Made by a program: the position numbers and the translations under genes. Positions 8,427 through 16,130 of a stretch of 60,215 bases of DNA are shown here, one piece after another (within the stretch, counting starts at the first letter, position 1; each line of letters begins with the position of its first letter). Source of the stretch: Chloroflexota bacterium (GTDB taxonomy: Bacteria > Chloroflexota > Anaerolineae > Anaerolineales > Anaerolineaceae); contig JAEKNU010000022.1 in NCBI GenBank assembly GCA_016838895.1, forward strand, positions 1-60,215, written 5' to 3'. The notes under the pieces were generated by a model, which had not been told where the DNA came from, made no database searches, and saw only the letters and a program-made list of their open reading frames with translations.

Positions 8427-9722
8427 ATGAAAAGAAAGATTGCTATCTATTTTCTTGGATTTTGTCTCATTTTAGATGCATGCAGTTTCAGCATTGGAGA
8501 ATCATTAGATGAGAAGTCTTTTGTAGAAAATGTATTTATGCAAAATGAACAAACAAATGTAAACCAAAATGCACAATCCGAAGATGAATTTGACGATTAT
8601 AATGAAACTTGTTTAGGTTTATTTAATGATTTTTCATATCAGGTTGTTGATGATTATACTGATTATATTGATAGAGGTGATGTATATCCGCTAGTTCCAT
8701 GGACATTGGTGTTTGAATTGCCACTGGGAACAATAAATACTTTAATACCTGAAGAGTATTCAAACACCAAGAACGAAATATGGATAGGTAGATACCATAC
8801 AGATTTAGGTATATCTCCATTGGATGGTGAAGCCTATGATATATTAATTTATGATGTGGAAGAAAATTCTTCAACTATTGTGTCAAATATGATTGGCTCA
8901 ACAGGTGCTTGGGTAAGTAATTTCTTGTTTTCCCCAGATGGCACTGTTTGGGGTACTACCAAGTGGTCAAAATATAAAGATTATCCATTTGAAAGTATCC
9001 CAATTTTGAGTATATATAATCAGTATACGCATCAATTTGAATTGGATGAAAACTCATATCATATACCAATTGCATTAGTGAATGATGATTCTTGGGATTG
9101 GCCTGAATTCTTAATTGGGGATGAAGGAGAAATTTGGTTCTTTATAGCAAATGATGGAATATACAATTATTTACCAAATGAAGGATCAACTACAAGGAAA
9201 ATAGATTTACCCGATGGCAAACCATTTAATGTTTTATATGGAAATAATGGAAAAATCTATTTTTTCCTTTGGCCTGATTTCAATGAAGGTAGTAGAAATA
9301 TATATGAATATGAACCAAAGGAAAATCTATTATCGATTTTTTCAACAATAGATGATGGTAGCTATGGGGGATCAAATATAATCATGGATAACTCTAATAA
9401 TATTTGGTTAGGCACAATTAGTATATTAGATTCAATGGGAAATCAGACAATTCTCCATCCTCAATATGAAAAAGATTTAGAGAAAAGGATGCAACGTGAT
9501 AGCGAATATTGGTCTCCACCAACTGTATTATTGGAAAGTTCAAACGGATATTTATGGTTTTCTAAAAGTAGATATATAGATAAAGGAACAGCTTGGTATA
9601 ATCCGAAAACAGACCAAGGATGTTGGTTTACTACATTCTCTGGCAATATATATGAAGATTTAAACCGTCAAATGTGGTTTCTAGCTGATAATAAACTGTA
9701 TAAATATGCCTTAGAACAATAA
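8427..9722 (+). CDS. Lipoprotein behind hydrolase tip 3; propeller-like, candidate immunity protein
   Basis: 431 residues from the ATG at 8427. An upstream in-frame start at 8391 would overlap the RHS tip and spoil the signal peptide. The ribosome site is GGAGAG. The lipobox is FCLILDAC (Cys16). The body has blade-like segments GTVWGTT, GEIWFF, GKIYFFLWP, NNIWLGT, GYLWFSKS and the end MWFLADNKLYKYALEQ, homologous to the C-termini of the proteins at 5666 and 17531. Its position directly after a hydrolase-type tip repeats the pattern seen four times in the array. Immunity is inferred from this linkage, not from a known family. Confidence 0.6.
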   Translation: MKRKIAIYFLGFCLILDACSFSIGESLDEKSFVENVFMQNEQTNVNQNAQSEDEFDDYNETCLGLFNDFSYQVVDDYTDYIDRGDVYPLVPWTLVFELPLGTINTLIPEEYSNTKNEIWIGRYHTDLGISPLDGEAYDILIYDVEENSSTIVSNMIGSTGAWVSNFLFSPDGTVWGTTKWSKYKDYPFESIPILSIYNQYTHQFELDENSYHIPIALVNDDSWDWPEFLIGDEGEIWFFIANDGIYNYLPNEGSTTRKIDLPDGKPFNVLYGNNGKIYFFLWPDFNEGSRNIYEYEPKENLLSIFSTIDDGSYGGSNIIMDNSNNIWLGTISILDSMGNQTILHPQYEKDLEKRMQRDSEYWSPPTVLLESSNGYLWFSKSRYIDKGTAWYNPKTDQGCWFTTFSGNIYEDLNRQMWFLADNKLYKYALEQ

Positions 9723-9847
9723 GTGCTTTTTATATAAAGCCAATTTTTATAATTTAGTCTATTTAATGTGTATTGAGAAAAGAAAGTGAACGTATATAAG
9801 TTATCTATTTTGTAGAAGATAAAGTCTTTAACACACTCAATAAACAT

Positions 9848-9874
9848 AAAACACTCGCAGTCAGCGGGTGTTTT
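9848..9874. terminator. Bidirectional hairpin terminator, copy b
   Basis: AAAACACTCGC / GCGGGTGTTTT stem (one T-G wobble) with a five-base loop, A-tract to the left and T-tract to the right, directly abutting the tRNA-Gly half. Confidence 0.75.
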
Positions 9875-9876
9875 CA

Positions 9877-9922
9877 GGAGCGAGAGACGAGATTCGAACT
9901 CGCGAATGTCAGCTTGGAAGGC
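9877..9922 (-). pseudogene. 3' half of tRNA-Gly(UCC), copy b
   Basis: The minus strand reads CCTTCCAAGCTGA, then the T-arm GCGAG-TTCGAAT-CTCGT with a full stem (one G-T wobble), acceptor 3' strand CTCTCGC and T-CC. The 5' half of the tRNA is missing and the RHS core begins within a few bases of the anticodon loop. The RHS reading frame stays open through this antisense half. Confidence 0.85.
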
Positions 9923-11101
9923 AGATTCCTCACCACCTACTACGCCTTCAGCAGCTACGTGATGGAAGTGGACGGCAGCGACACCACCGTGCGCAAGACT
10001 TACAGCGCCGGATCAACCAGCCTGGCCGTACGGACCATTGTGAACGGCAGCACGGAAACGTTAAACTGGTTGCTTTCCGATCACCTTGGCTCGTCCTCGA
10101 TTACGACCACAGCCGACGGAACCTGGAACAGCGAAATTCGATATTCAGCCTTTGGTGAAACGCGCTACTCCTCAGGGATTACCCCAACCGATTACCGTTA
10201 CACTGGCCAACTTGAGCAGGCGGATGTGAACCTGTATTACTACAATGCTCGCTATTATGACGCAGCATTGGGGCGGTTCATCCAGGCGGATACGATTATT
10301 CCGGGTGCAGGGAACTCGAAGAGTTATGATCGGTATGCGTATGTGAATAATAACCCGGTGATTTATACGGATCCGAGTGGGCATAATCAGGATTGGGGTA
10401 TTAATGACTCAGTTTTTAATGCTCTTTTTCATGAAAGAAATTACATGGCAAAAATTTCCGCAGCCATATCACAATCAAAATCACAAACACAATCAACATC
10501 ATCAATGCCAATTCCTGCTCAAAAATCTAATGATATTATCTATAGTAGGGATATTATTACTAATACAGAAGAGCATGGTCTATGTTTTAGAGCAGGTGAT
10601 AATTATAATTGCTCTGGTGGAACTAACTATAATAATTGGTGGAAAGATGAATATATACCATTGAGAAAAGATTTGCTAGATCAAAATATTAAAAGCATCG
10701 ATGCGTTTGGTCTTCGTGGTGAGGGAACCTTTTGGGCTCCCGTCGGAGGCATTGATATTAATCTTGATTTGGTCTATTTTATTCGTAGCCATCAACTTCG
10801 TTTGTTCTTTACTCCAGGAGGCCAAGCAGGTGCTGGAGGAGGAGCTGATTATACAGGAGGAATACTAATTGGTAAAAACATACCTGATGCCGGAGCTTAC
10901 ACAGGTTTTTCAGAGATTTGGGGCGGGGATTTGTCTCTCGGAATTGGGGTTGAAAGCGACGTTTCAGTTTCTATAATCCCTAACTCAGACGGTACTTGTG
11001 CGACAACTACCTATCTGGGAGCTGGCGCAATAGCCGGAGAAGGATTTTACTTAGAGCGGGCTGGCACAGTAGATTTGATTGAGTTAATATTTGGAGAGTA
11101 A
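9914..11101 (+). CDS. RHS cassette 4: core with Gly-rich tip of unknown type
   Basis: The frame reads from the antisense tRNA-Gly half straight into TTYYAFSSYV and the full core to DPSGH. After the shared stretch NQDWGIND the tip diverges. It has a Ser/Gln-rich spacer (KSQTQSTSSMPIPAQKS), two Cys (GLCFRAG, YNCSGG) and a Gly-rich C-terminal half with alternating hydrophobics (TPGGQAGAGGGADYTGG, GGDLSLGIGVESD, GAGAIAGEGFYL). The texture suggests a beta-rich or membrane-active domain. The gene that follows three bases later encodes a multi-pass membrane protein. I do not recognise the toxin family. Confidence 0.68.
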   Translation: MEGRFLTTYYAFSSYVMEVDGSDTTVRKTYSAGSTSLAVRTIVNGSTETLNWLLSDHLGSSSITTTADGTWNSEIRYSAFGETRYSSGITPTDYRYTGQLEQADVNLYYYNARYYDAALGRFIQADTIIPGAGNSKSYDRYAYVNNNPVIYTDPSGHNQDWGINDSVFNALFHERNYMAKISAAISQSKSQTQSTSSMPIPAQKSNDIIYSRDIITNTEEHGLCFRAGDNYNCSGGTNYNNWWKDEYIPLRKDLLDQNIKSIDAFGLRGEGTFWAPVGGIDINLDLVYFIRSHQLRLFFTPGGQAGAGGGADYTGGILIGKNIPDAGAYTGFSEIWGGDLSLGIGVESDVSVSIIPNSDGTCATTTYLGAGAIAGEGFYLERAGTVDLIELIFGE

Positions 11102-11104
11102 GAA

Positions 11105-11593
11105 ATGAAAAAACAGAAATATATTATTGGGTTCCCAAAAACAACAGAGGAAATTGCCATGTGGGGATTTTATATATCTCTGTCGATTATATCAATTTTA
11201 TTGTGTTTTGCAATTGCCCGATCTTGTATCAACCTGTTAATTTTTAATAAGAGTATAAATTGGGAATTCATGGGACAAAGGCTTTTTATTATCTTTACAA
11301 TTTATTTGTTCAATGAAACAGCCTTTAGATATTTGCATTTCCCTTTTTTTCTGCTTTCGCCTGAAAAGATATATGGAATCTCTTTCTATATGGGTATTCC
11401 CATACCTTTTTCTATATTGCTTGAACATATTGACACGTTAGAGGAGGTGTATATTCCTCATTGGCCTTCTCTGTGGAAAGTAACGTTAAAAAAGCAGAAC
11501 TGGTATCAGTTTTGGATGAAAAAGAGATTTTATATTTCACCATTTATAAAGGAAGACCAACAGCTTATATCGTTGTTAAAATCGAATGCATAA
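11105..11593 (+). CDS. Small multi-pass membrane protein behind tip 4, candidate immunity protein
   Basis: 162 residues starting four bases after the RHS stop. There are two clear membrane segments (around residues 20-42, YISLSIISILLCFAIA, and 58-75, FIIFTIYLFNETAF), perhaps a third near 95-108. A basic C-terminal tail of about 45 residues is probably cytoplasmic. Tight spacing suggests co-expression with the tip. Family unknown. Membrane immunity proteins usually guard against pore-forming or membrane-acting toxins; that is inference here. Confidence 0.55.
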   Translation: MKKQKYIIGFPKTTEEIAMWGFYISLSIISILLCFAIARSCINLLIFNKSINWEFMGQRLFIIFTIYLFNETAFRYLHFPFFLLSPEKIYGISFYMGIPIPFSILLEHIDTLEEVYIPHWPSLWKVTLKKQNWYQFWMKKRFYISPFIKEDQQLISLLKSNA

Positions 11594-11722
11594 ATCATTT
11601 TTATAAATTTATTATTTGCCAACATAACGATGTTGATGATATGGTTTGTATATGAAAAAAGTCGCAAGCTATTTCATTATTATACCTTTACATGAAAACG
11701 AAACTTCACTATATTAAAAACA

Positions 11723-11748
11723 AAAACACCCGTGGATGCGCGCGTTTT
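11723..11748. terminator. Degenerate hairpin terminator, copy c
   Basis: AAAACACCCG on the left pairs imperfectly with CGCGCGTTTT on the right. It is clearly a decayed version of the hairpins at 6955, 9848 and 16053. Confidence 0.55.
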
Positions 11749-11750
11749 CA

Positions 11751-11800
11751 GGAGCGGGAGACGAGATTCGAACTCGCGAATGTTAGCCAGGAAGGCTGAT
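11751..11800 (-). pseudogene. 3' part of tRNA-Gly(UCC), copy c
   Basis: The minus strand reads ATCAGCCTTCC (5' strand of the anticodon stem and TCC), a mutated 3' side (TGGCTAA), an intact T-arm GCGAG-TTCGAAT-CTCGT, acceptor CTCCCGC and T-CC. It reaches slightly further 5' than copies a and b. The antisense of its anticodon arm gives AGGAAGG three bases before the ATG of cassette 5. Confidence 0.84.
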
Positions 11801-12968
11801 GCCAACTACCTACTACGCCTCCAGCAGCTACGTAATGGAAGTAGATGATACAACAACCACTGTGCGCAAGACCTACTCCGCAGGGAGCACCAGCCTTGCT
11901 GTACGAACCATTGTGAATGGCACCACGGAAACGCTAAATTGGATGTTGTCGGATCATCTGGGTTCGTCCTCCATCACCACAACCGCCGATGGGACATGGA
12001 ACTCTGAAATAAGATATTCCGCCTTCGGTGAGACAAGGTATTCCTCCGGTATTACACCTACCGATTACCGTTACACCGGCCAACTGCAGCAGAAAGATGT
12101 GAATCTGTACTACTACAATGCTCGCTACTACGATGCTGCACTGGGACGCTTTGTCCAGGCGGATACGATTGTGCCGGGAGCGGGTAATTCGAAGAGTTAT
12201 GATCGATATGCGTATGTGAGTAATAATCCGGTAAGGTATACGGATCCGAGTGGACATGCCATCTGTTTGGATCCTGAATGTAGTGTTGTGGTACATCCCC
12301 AAACCGATAAACTGATCTCGCGAGCTGGATCATTAAAAACGGTTGCTCAAGCGATTGTTAAGGATTTAGGAACTGTAAATGATTTAGAAGGTATGGCCAT
12401 AATCGCTGAAGTTGGAGCAAGTATGTACAAGACATGGGATAAATTGTTGCCAGAATTATCAAAAGTATTTAATGGAACATCACCGATATTGCCAGAAACT
12501 GCATTAATTGAAGGTGCTCTAGCTGATAGGTGTGCTGGAGTAGGAAGAGAACCTCATGATTGTCCTACGAATACTAGCTATTTCCTTGATAGTGGATTCC
12601 ATGAGGATTTTCAAGATGAACACAATCAACCATTCCATGTTTGGGCAAATATCGCACAAACAGCGTACCCATATGGAAATAATGCTGAATTTACTCAGGG
12701 TCGGGCATTAGGGGGGTGGGCAAATTTCATCCATGATCCTGTTCAAAGTTGGTTGAACATTGAAGATGGTTGGGGTACAAGTTGGGAAGATTACTTTTTA
12801 TCAGAAGCAGGTTGGGAGATTGGAGAGTTAATTACTGATCAAACAATCCAACCTGATGAACTTGCAGACACATTACGTAGTCAATTAGGACCAGATGGTC
12901 CAGGTAGTAATGGATTTGTACCTCTTTATAATAGGAAATATGGTCCTTTGAAGGGGTCTCCCCAATAA
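11799..12968 (+). CDS. RHS cassette 5: core with unassigned His/Trp-rich tip
   Basis: ATG at 11799 straddles the tRNA-half border and opens MPTTYYASSSYVMEVDD, then the full core (with the variant GQLQQKDVNLYYYNARYYDAALGRF) to DPSGH. The tip of about 240 residues contains an N-terminal helical stretch (ELSKVFNGTSPIL region). It is followed by a conserved-looking block with DSGFHEDFQDEHNQPFHVW, GGWANFIHDP and TSWEDYFLSEAGWEIGELI. Several His/Asp/Glu residues could make a metal or acid-base site, but I cannot name a family. An anchored small protein follows 18 bases downstream. Confidence 0.66.
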   Translation: MPTTYYASSSYVMEVDDTTTTVRKTYSAGSTSLAVRTIVNGTTETLNWMLSDHLGSSSITTTADGTWNSEIRYSAFGETRYSSGITPTDYRYTGQLQQKDVNLYYYNARYYDAALGRFVQADTIVPGAGNSKSYDRYAYVSNNPVRYTDPSGHAICLDPECSVVVHPQTDKLISRAGSLKTVAQAIVKDLGTVNDLEGMAIIAEVGASMYKTWDKLLPELSKVFNGTSPILPETALIEGALADRCAGVGREPHDCPTNTSYFLDSGFHEDFQDEHNQPFHVWANIAQTAYPYGNNAEFTQGRALGGWANFIHDPVQSWLNIEDGWGTSWEDYFLSEAGWEIGELITDQTIQPDELADTLRSQLGPDGPGSNGFVPLYNRKYGPLKGSPQ

Positions 12969-12986
12969 TCCAATTGGAGAAGAAAT

Positions 12987-13463
12987 ATGGGTAAATCAAA
13001 AAAATCTATAATAATTATGTTTTCAATCATTCTATTATTATTTCTCTTGCTATGTGCGTTTGCTTCATTTCCTGAAGTCTACAAAGCAATCAGGACAAAG
13101 CTAACTTGGAAAGAACCGACTACCCCTCTACCAGTAGAGGTTATTGAAGATATTTGTAGTCAATTTGAGTTAGGGGAAAATGATAAACGGTGTAAGTCAG
13201 ATGCAATTGTTTATGCGCCTGATTTCTTCGAACCCATTGTAGATCATTTCAAAATGAAGGATGGAAAATGGTCTACTTATGATGAAGTTCAGGAAAAATT
13301 GGACAAATATCAAGTGAGAATTGAACCACCATCACGCAGAGCTGATGGATCTGAATATTACAGGGTTTGGTATGACCTGAGAGGTGATGGAATATATCCA
13401 ATTGTGATGCGATTTGATAGTGAAGATAAATTGTATAAAATTAGTGCATCAATTGGCGATTAA
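12987..13463 (+). CDS. Single-anchor exported protein behind tip 5, candidate immunity protein
   Basis: 158 residues, ATG behind GGAGAAG. A Lys-rich start and one hydrophobic segment (residues 8-28, IIIMFSIILLLFLLLCAFA) make a membrane anchor or signal peptide. The acidic domain of about 125 residues that follows has two Cys (DICSQFE, KRCKSD) and would lie outside the membrane. The family is not recognised. Its position directly behind a tip is the only evidence for immunity. Confidence 0.52.
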   Translation: MGKSKKSIIIMFSIILLLFLLLCAFASFPEVYKAIRTKLTWKEPTTPLPVEVIEDICSQFELGENDKRCKSDAIVYAPDFFEPIVDHFKMKDGKWSTYDEVQEKLDKYQVRIEPPSRRADGSEYYRVWYDLRGDGIYPIVMRFDSEDKLYKISASIGD

Positions 13464-13467
13464 TTTG

Positions 13468-13511
13468 TGATTACTACTTGTTGATATTATGTGGATCACA
13501 TGTAGTAATCA
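13468..13511. terminator. Hairpin ending cassette 5
   Basis: TGATTACTAC and GTAGTAATCA form a perfect 10-bp stem with a 24-base loop just after the stop at 13463, followed by TTTATTA. There is no tRNA half here, in contrast to the borders of cassettes 3, 4, 5, 7 and 8. Confidence 0.5.
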
Positions 13512-14678
13512 TTTATTAGCATCACCACCTACTACGCCTCCAGCAGCTACGTGGTGGAAGTAGATGATACAACAACCACTGTGCGCAAGACTTATAACGC
13601 CGGATCAACCAGCCTTGCTGTGCGAACCATTGTAAACGAAACAACCGAAACCCTGAACTGGCTGTTGAGTGACCATTTAGGTTCGTCCTCAATCACAACC
13701 ACTGCCGACGGAACCTGGAACAGCGAAATTCGCTATAGCGCTTTCGGTGAGACGCGCTACTCCTCAGGGATTACCCCAACCGTTTACCGTTACACTGGCC
13801 AACTTGAGCAGGCGGATGTGAACCTGTATTACTACAATGCTCGCTATTATGACGCAGCATTGGGGCGGTTCATCCAGGCAGATACGATTATTCCGAGTGT
13901 AGGTGATTTGCAAAGTTATGATCGGTATACATATGTGAGTAATAATCCGGTGATTTATACGGATCCTAGTGGGCATAATCAGGATTGTGGTATTAATGAC
14001 CCGTATTGTAATGCAATTACTCATGAAATGAGTTACGAAACATATGCTTCATATACTCCATATACTCCATCGACTCTATGGATTGTAGTTTGTGGTACGG
14101 ATTATGCATGTACAGGTAATCAAAGTGGCGGTAATCAAAATTTTGATGATTTACCTGCTTATAATAGATGGGAAGATGAAATTTTAAAACATGGGGGATA
14201 CAGTGTTGCATTTGTGGAAACACCAGAAGAAGGTCGTTTTTCTGGTTATAATATTGATGAGTACGCGACATCTATCGAAGCAGTTATGGCTGAATCAGAT
14301 GCAGATATTATCAATTTCTTATGTCATAGTAGGGGAGGTCAGACTTGCACCCATTTGATTAATACCAATTATGATGATAAGGGTAAAATAATTGATGATA
14401 GAATTGGTGAAGCATTTATGATTGAGGGTTCGGCTCAAAATTTATTGGATGCTGTACCTGGGATTCATGATACGGTTGATGATTTACTAAATCTATTTAA
14501 CGAGGGGTATAAGATAACAATGCTGGTAAGCAACAATGAGAGTACCTACAGTCTGCCTTATGGAACTACTGCCGATCATAAATTTACTAATTTTAAAACT
14601 AACGATCAACACAACGAATTAGTTTATACTCTAGAAGTAATTCAATGGATATTGACTGATTATGAGACGCGACATTAA
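13509..14678 (+). CDS. RHS cassette 6: core with alpha/beta-hydrolase-like tip
   Basis: Open after a TAA at 13506-13508 that lies inside the preceding hairpin; GTG at 13551 is the first plausible start. The core is complete to DPSGH, and then shares GHNQDCGINDPYCNAI..MSYETYA with cassette 2 before diverging. The tip reads LWIVVCGTDYAC, then INFLCHSRGGQTCTHLI (a degenerate GxSxG elbow, CHSRGG), GEAFMIEGSA, ITMLVSNNES and a late His (NDQHNELV), so it is alpha/beta-hydrolase-like. The lipoprotein gene follows 14 bases downstream. Confidence 0.68.
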   Translation, partial: SFISITTYYASSSYVVEVDDTTTTVRKTYNAGSTSLAVRTIVNETTETLNWLLSDHLGSSSITTTADGTWNSEIRYSAFGETRYSSGITPTVYRYTGQLEQADVNLYYYNARYYDAALGRFIQADTIIPSVGDLQSYDRYTYVSNNPVIYTDPSGHNQDCGINDPYCNAITHEMSYETYASYTPYTPSTLWIVVCGTDYACTGNQSGGNQNFDDLPAYNRWEDEILKHGGYSVAFVETPEEGRFSGYNIDEYATSIEAVMAESDADIINFLCHSRGGQTCTHLINTNYDDKGKIIDDRIGEAFMIEGSAQNLLDAVPGIHDTVDDLLNLFNEGYKITMLVSNNESTYSLPYGTTADHKFTNFKTNDQHNELVYTLEVIQWILTDYETRH

Positions 14679-14692
14679 CAGGGAGAATGATA

Positions 14693-15892
14693 ATGAAGAA
14701 TATTATTTTTACTTTTATCCTATTTTCACTCCTGCTTTATGGTTGTGAATCAGAAAAATGGAAAGAAATAAATATTAATAAAACAGTAAATGATACAGTG
14801 AGTAGTATTTGGGATTCTAACGGTGGGATTCCAGCGGCATTGAGCGATTGGGAAGTGTTTGCAGATATTTCCGATAGTTGGTTTTCTTGCGACTATGGAT
14901 ATATTTTAGAATACTCAAAAATGAGTATTGATCAGCAAAATAATGTTTGGTTATATGGGCCAGATCATTGGAATAGTCCATCTGGTATTATGGCGGGTAG
15001 CCTGGAATGTGAAGAAAATGGCCCAAAAGTGATTGTATATAATTCATCTACTGGGGAAGTAGAAAAAATTGAATTAGATATTGTGCCTGAATCACACCTT
15101 GCTTCAGCAAGCGGATGGACCCATTTGGAGAATGGGAAGATTTTGCTTTCATCGGTACATCTTTTTGCATCACTATGGGATGAAGGTGGAGTGGGAAATG
15201 AATTCTATGATTTAGCATTTTTTGAAGATGGAAAATTCTATCCCATATCTGAAGAAGTAGGTGGATATCTGCCTGTGCTGGACTATAAAGTATATAAAAA
15301 TCTGATGTATACGGTTTTCTATGGTATTAATCTTGAAAATAAAATCAGGATATTTAATATTGAAACCGGGCAATTACACAATAGTTTTATACCTGAGCAA
15401 TGTAAACATCCTAAATGGATCGAAGTAAATGGGGAGAATATTTTTGTAATTTGCCAGGAGGAAAACAATTATAAATTGAATATTTATGGCAATGATTTTG
15501 TTTTAACTCATTCGCTGCAAGTGGAAGATACAACAGAACAAGAATTTCGGCAAGTTTTTCCATTAGCTTTTGATACAAAAGGCAATCTTTGGATTGGGTA
15601 TAGCTACATTGCTACAATGAAAGGTGACCAATGGGAAATTGAAGAATTATATGAAGAAAATGATTTTACGTATCAATTTATTGATAGAACATTTCAAAGA
15701 ACGATTATCAAAATGATGCCTTATAAAGATGGCATGTTCTATAATCTTGATGGGGCATTTTACTTTGGGAATTATGAAGAAAAGGAGTGGAGGAAAATAA
15801 TTCACAATTCTTGGGCCTTACCTGTTGAAAAAGGAAAAGATGGAAAATTGTATGTATTTACTGGGAAGTATATTCTTGTTGGTGAGCCGTAG
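14693..15892 (+). CDS. Lipoprotein behind hydrolase tip 6, candidate immunity protein
   Basis: The ATG at 14693 is preferred over the one at 14687 because GGGAG at 14681 is then properly spaced. 399 residues; the signal peptide has lipobox SLLLYGC. Blade-like repeats include NNVWLYG, GNLWIGYSY and GKLYVFTGKYILVG. It lacks the LYKRPL end shared by the other three lipoproteins, so it is a more divergent member or a separate propeller. It again directly follows a hydrolase-type tip. Confidence 0.58.
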   Translation: MKNIIFTFILFSLLLYGCESEKWKEININKTVNDTVSSIWDSNGGIPAALSDWEVFADISDSWFSCDYGYILEYSKMSIDQQNNVWLYGPDHWNSPSGIMAGSLECEENGPKVIVYNSSTGEVEKIELDIVPESHLASASGWTHLENGKILLSSVHLFASLWDEGGVGNEFYDLAFFEDGKFYPISEEVGGYLPVLDYKVYKNLMYTVFYGINLENKIRIFNIETGQLHNSFIPEQCKHPKWIEVNGENIFVICQEENNYKLNIYGNDFVLTHSLQVEDTTEQEFRQVFPLAFDTKGNLWIGYSYIATMKGDQWEIEELYEENDFTYQFIDRTFQRTIIKMMPYKDGMFYNLDGAFYFGNYEEKEWRKIIHNSWALPVEKGKDGKLYVFTGKYILVGEP

Positions 15893-16052
15893 GGATTGAA
15901 ATTAGGTGAATAACAAGCATTCTTATTTGTTACTTACAAGTGGGAAGTTCATTTATGATCAATGGCAATATGATCATCTGTGTTATCAATGGTCACAAGC
16001 CTTTAAGTATAAACTTCAATGTAATCGCACAGCACCTCACTATGCCAAAACG

Positions 16053-16078
16053 AAAACACCCGCGGACGCGGGTGTTTT
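16053..16078. terminator. Bidirectional hairpin terminator, copy d
   Basis: AAAACACCCGCG / CGCGGGTGTTTT is a near-perfect palindrome with flanking A and T tracts, the best preserved of the series. It abuts the tRNA-Gly half at 16081. Confidence 0.82.
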
Positions 16079-16080
16079 CA

Positions 16081-16130
16081 GGAGCAGGAGACGAGATTCG
16101 AACTCGCGAATGTAAATTTGGAAGGCTGAT
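16081..16130 (-). pseudogene. 3' part of tRNA-Gly(UCC), copy d
   Basis: The minus strand reads ATCAGCCTTCCAA, a mutated 3' anticodon stem (ATTTA), an intact T-arm GCGAG-TTCGAAT-CTCGT, acceptor CTCCTGC (one change) and T-CC. The border with RHS coding lies just past the 5' anticodon stem, as in copy c. Confidence 0.85.

Noticed and set aside
10172..10384. Minus-strand frames of about 70 codons recurring in each RHS core
   Set aside because: They are conserved only because the core DNA on the other strand is conserved; low complexity and no start signals.
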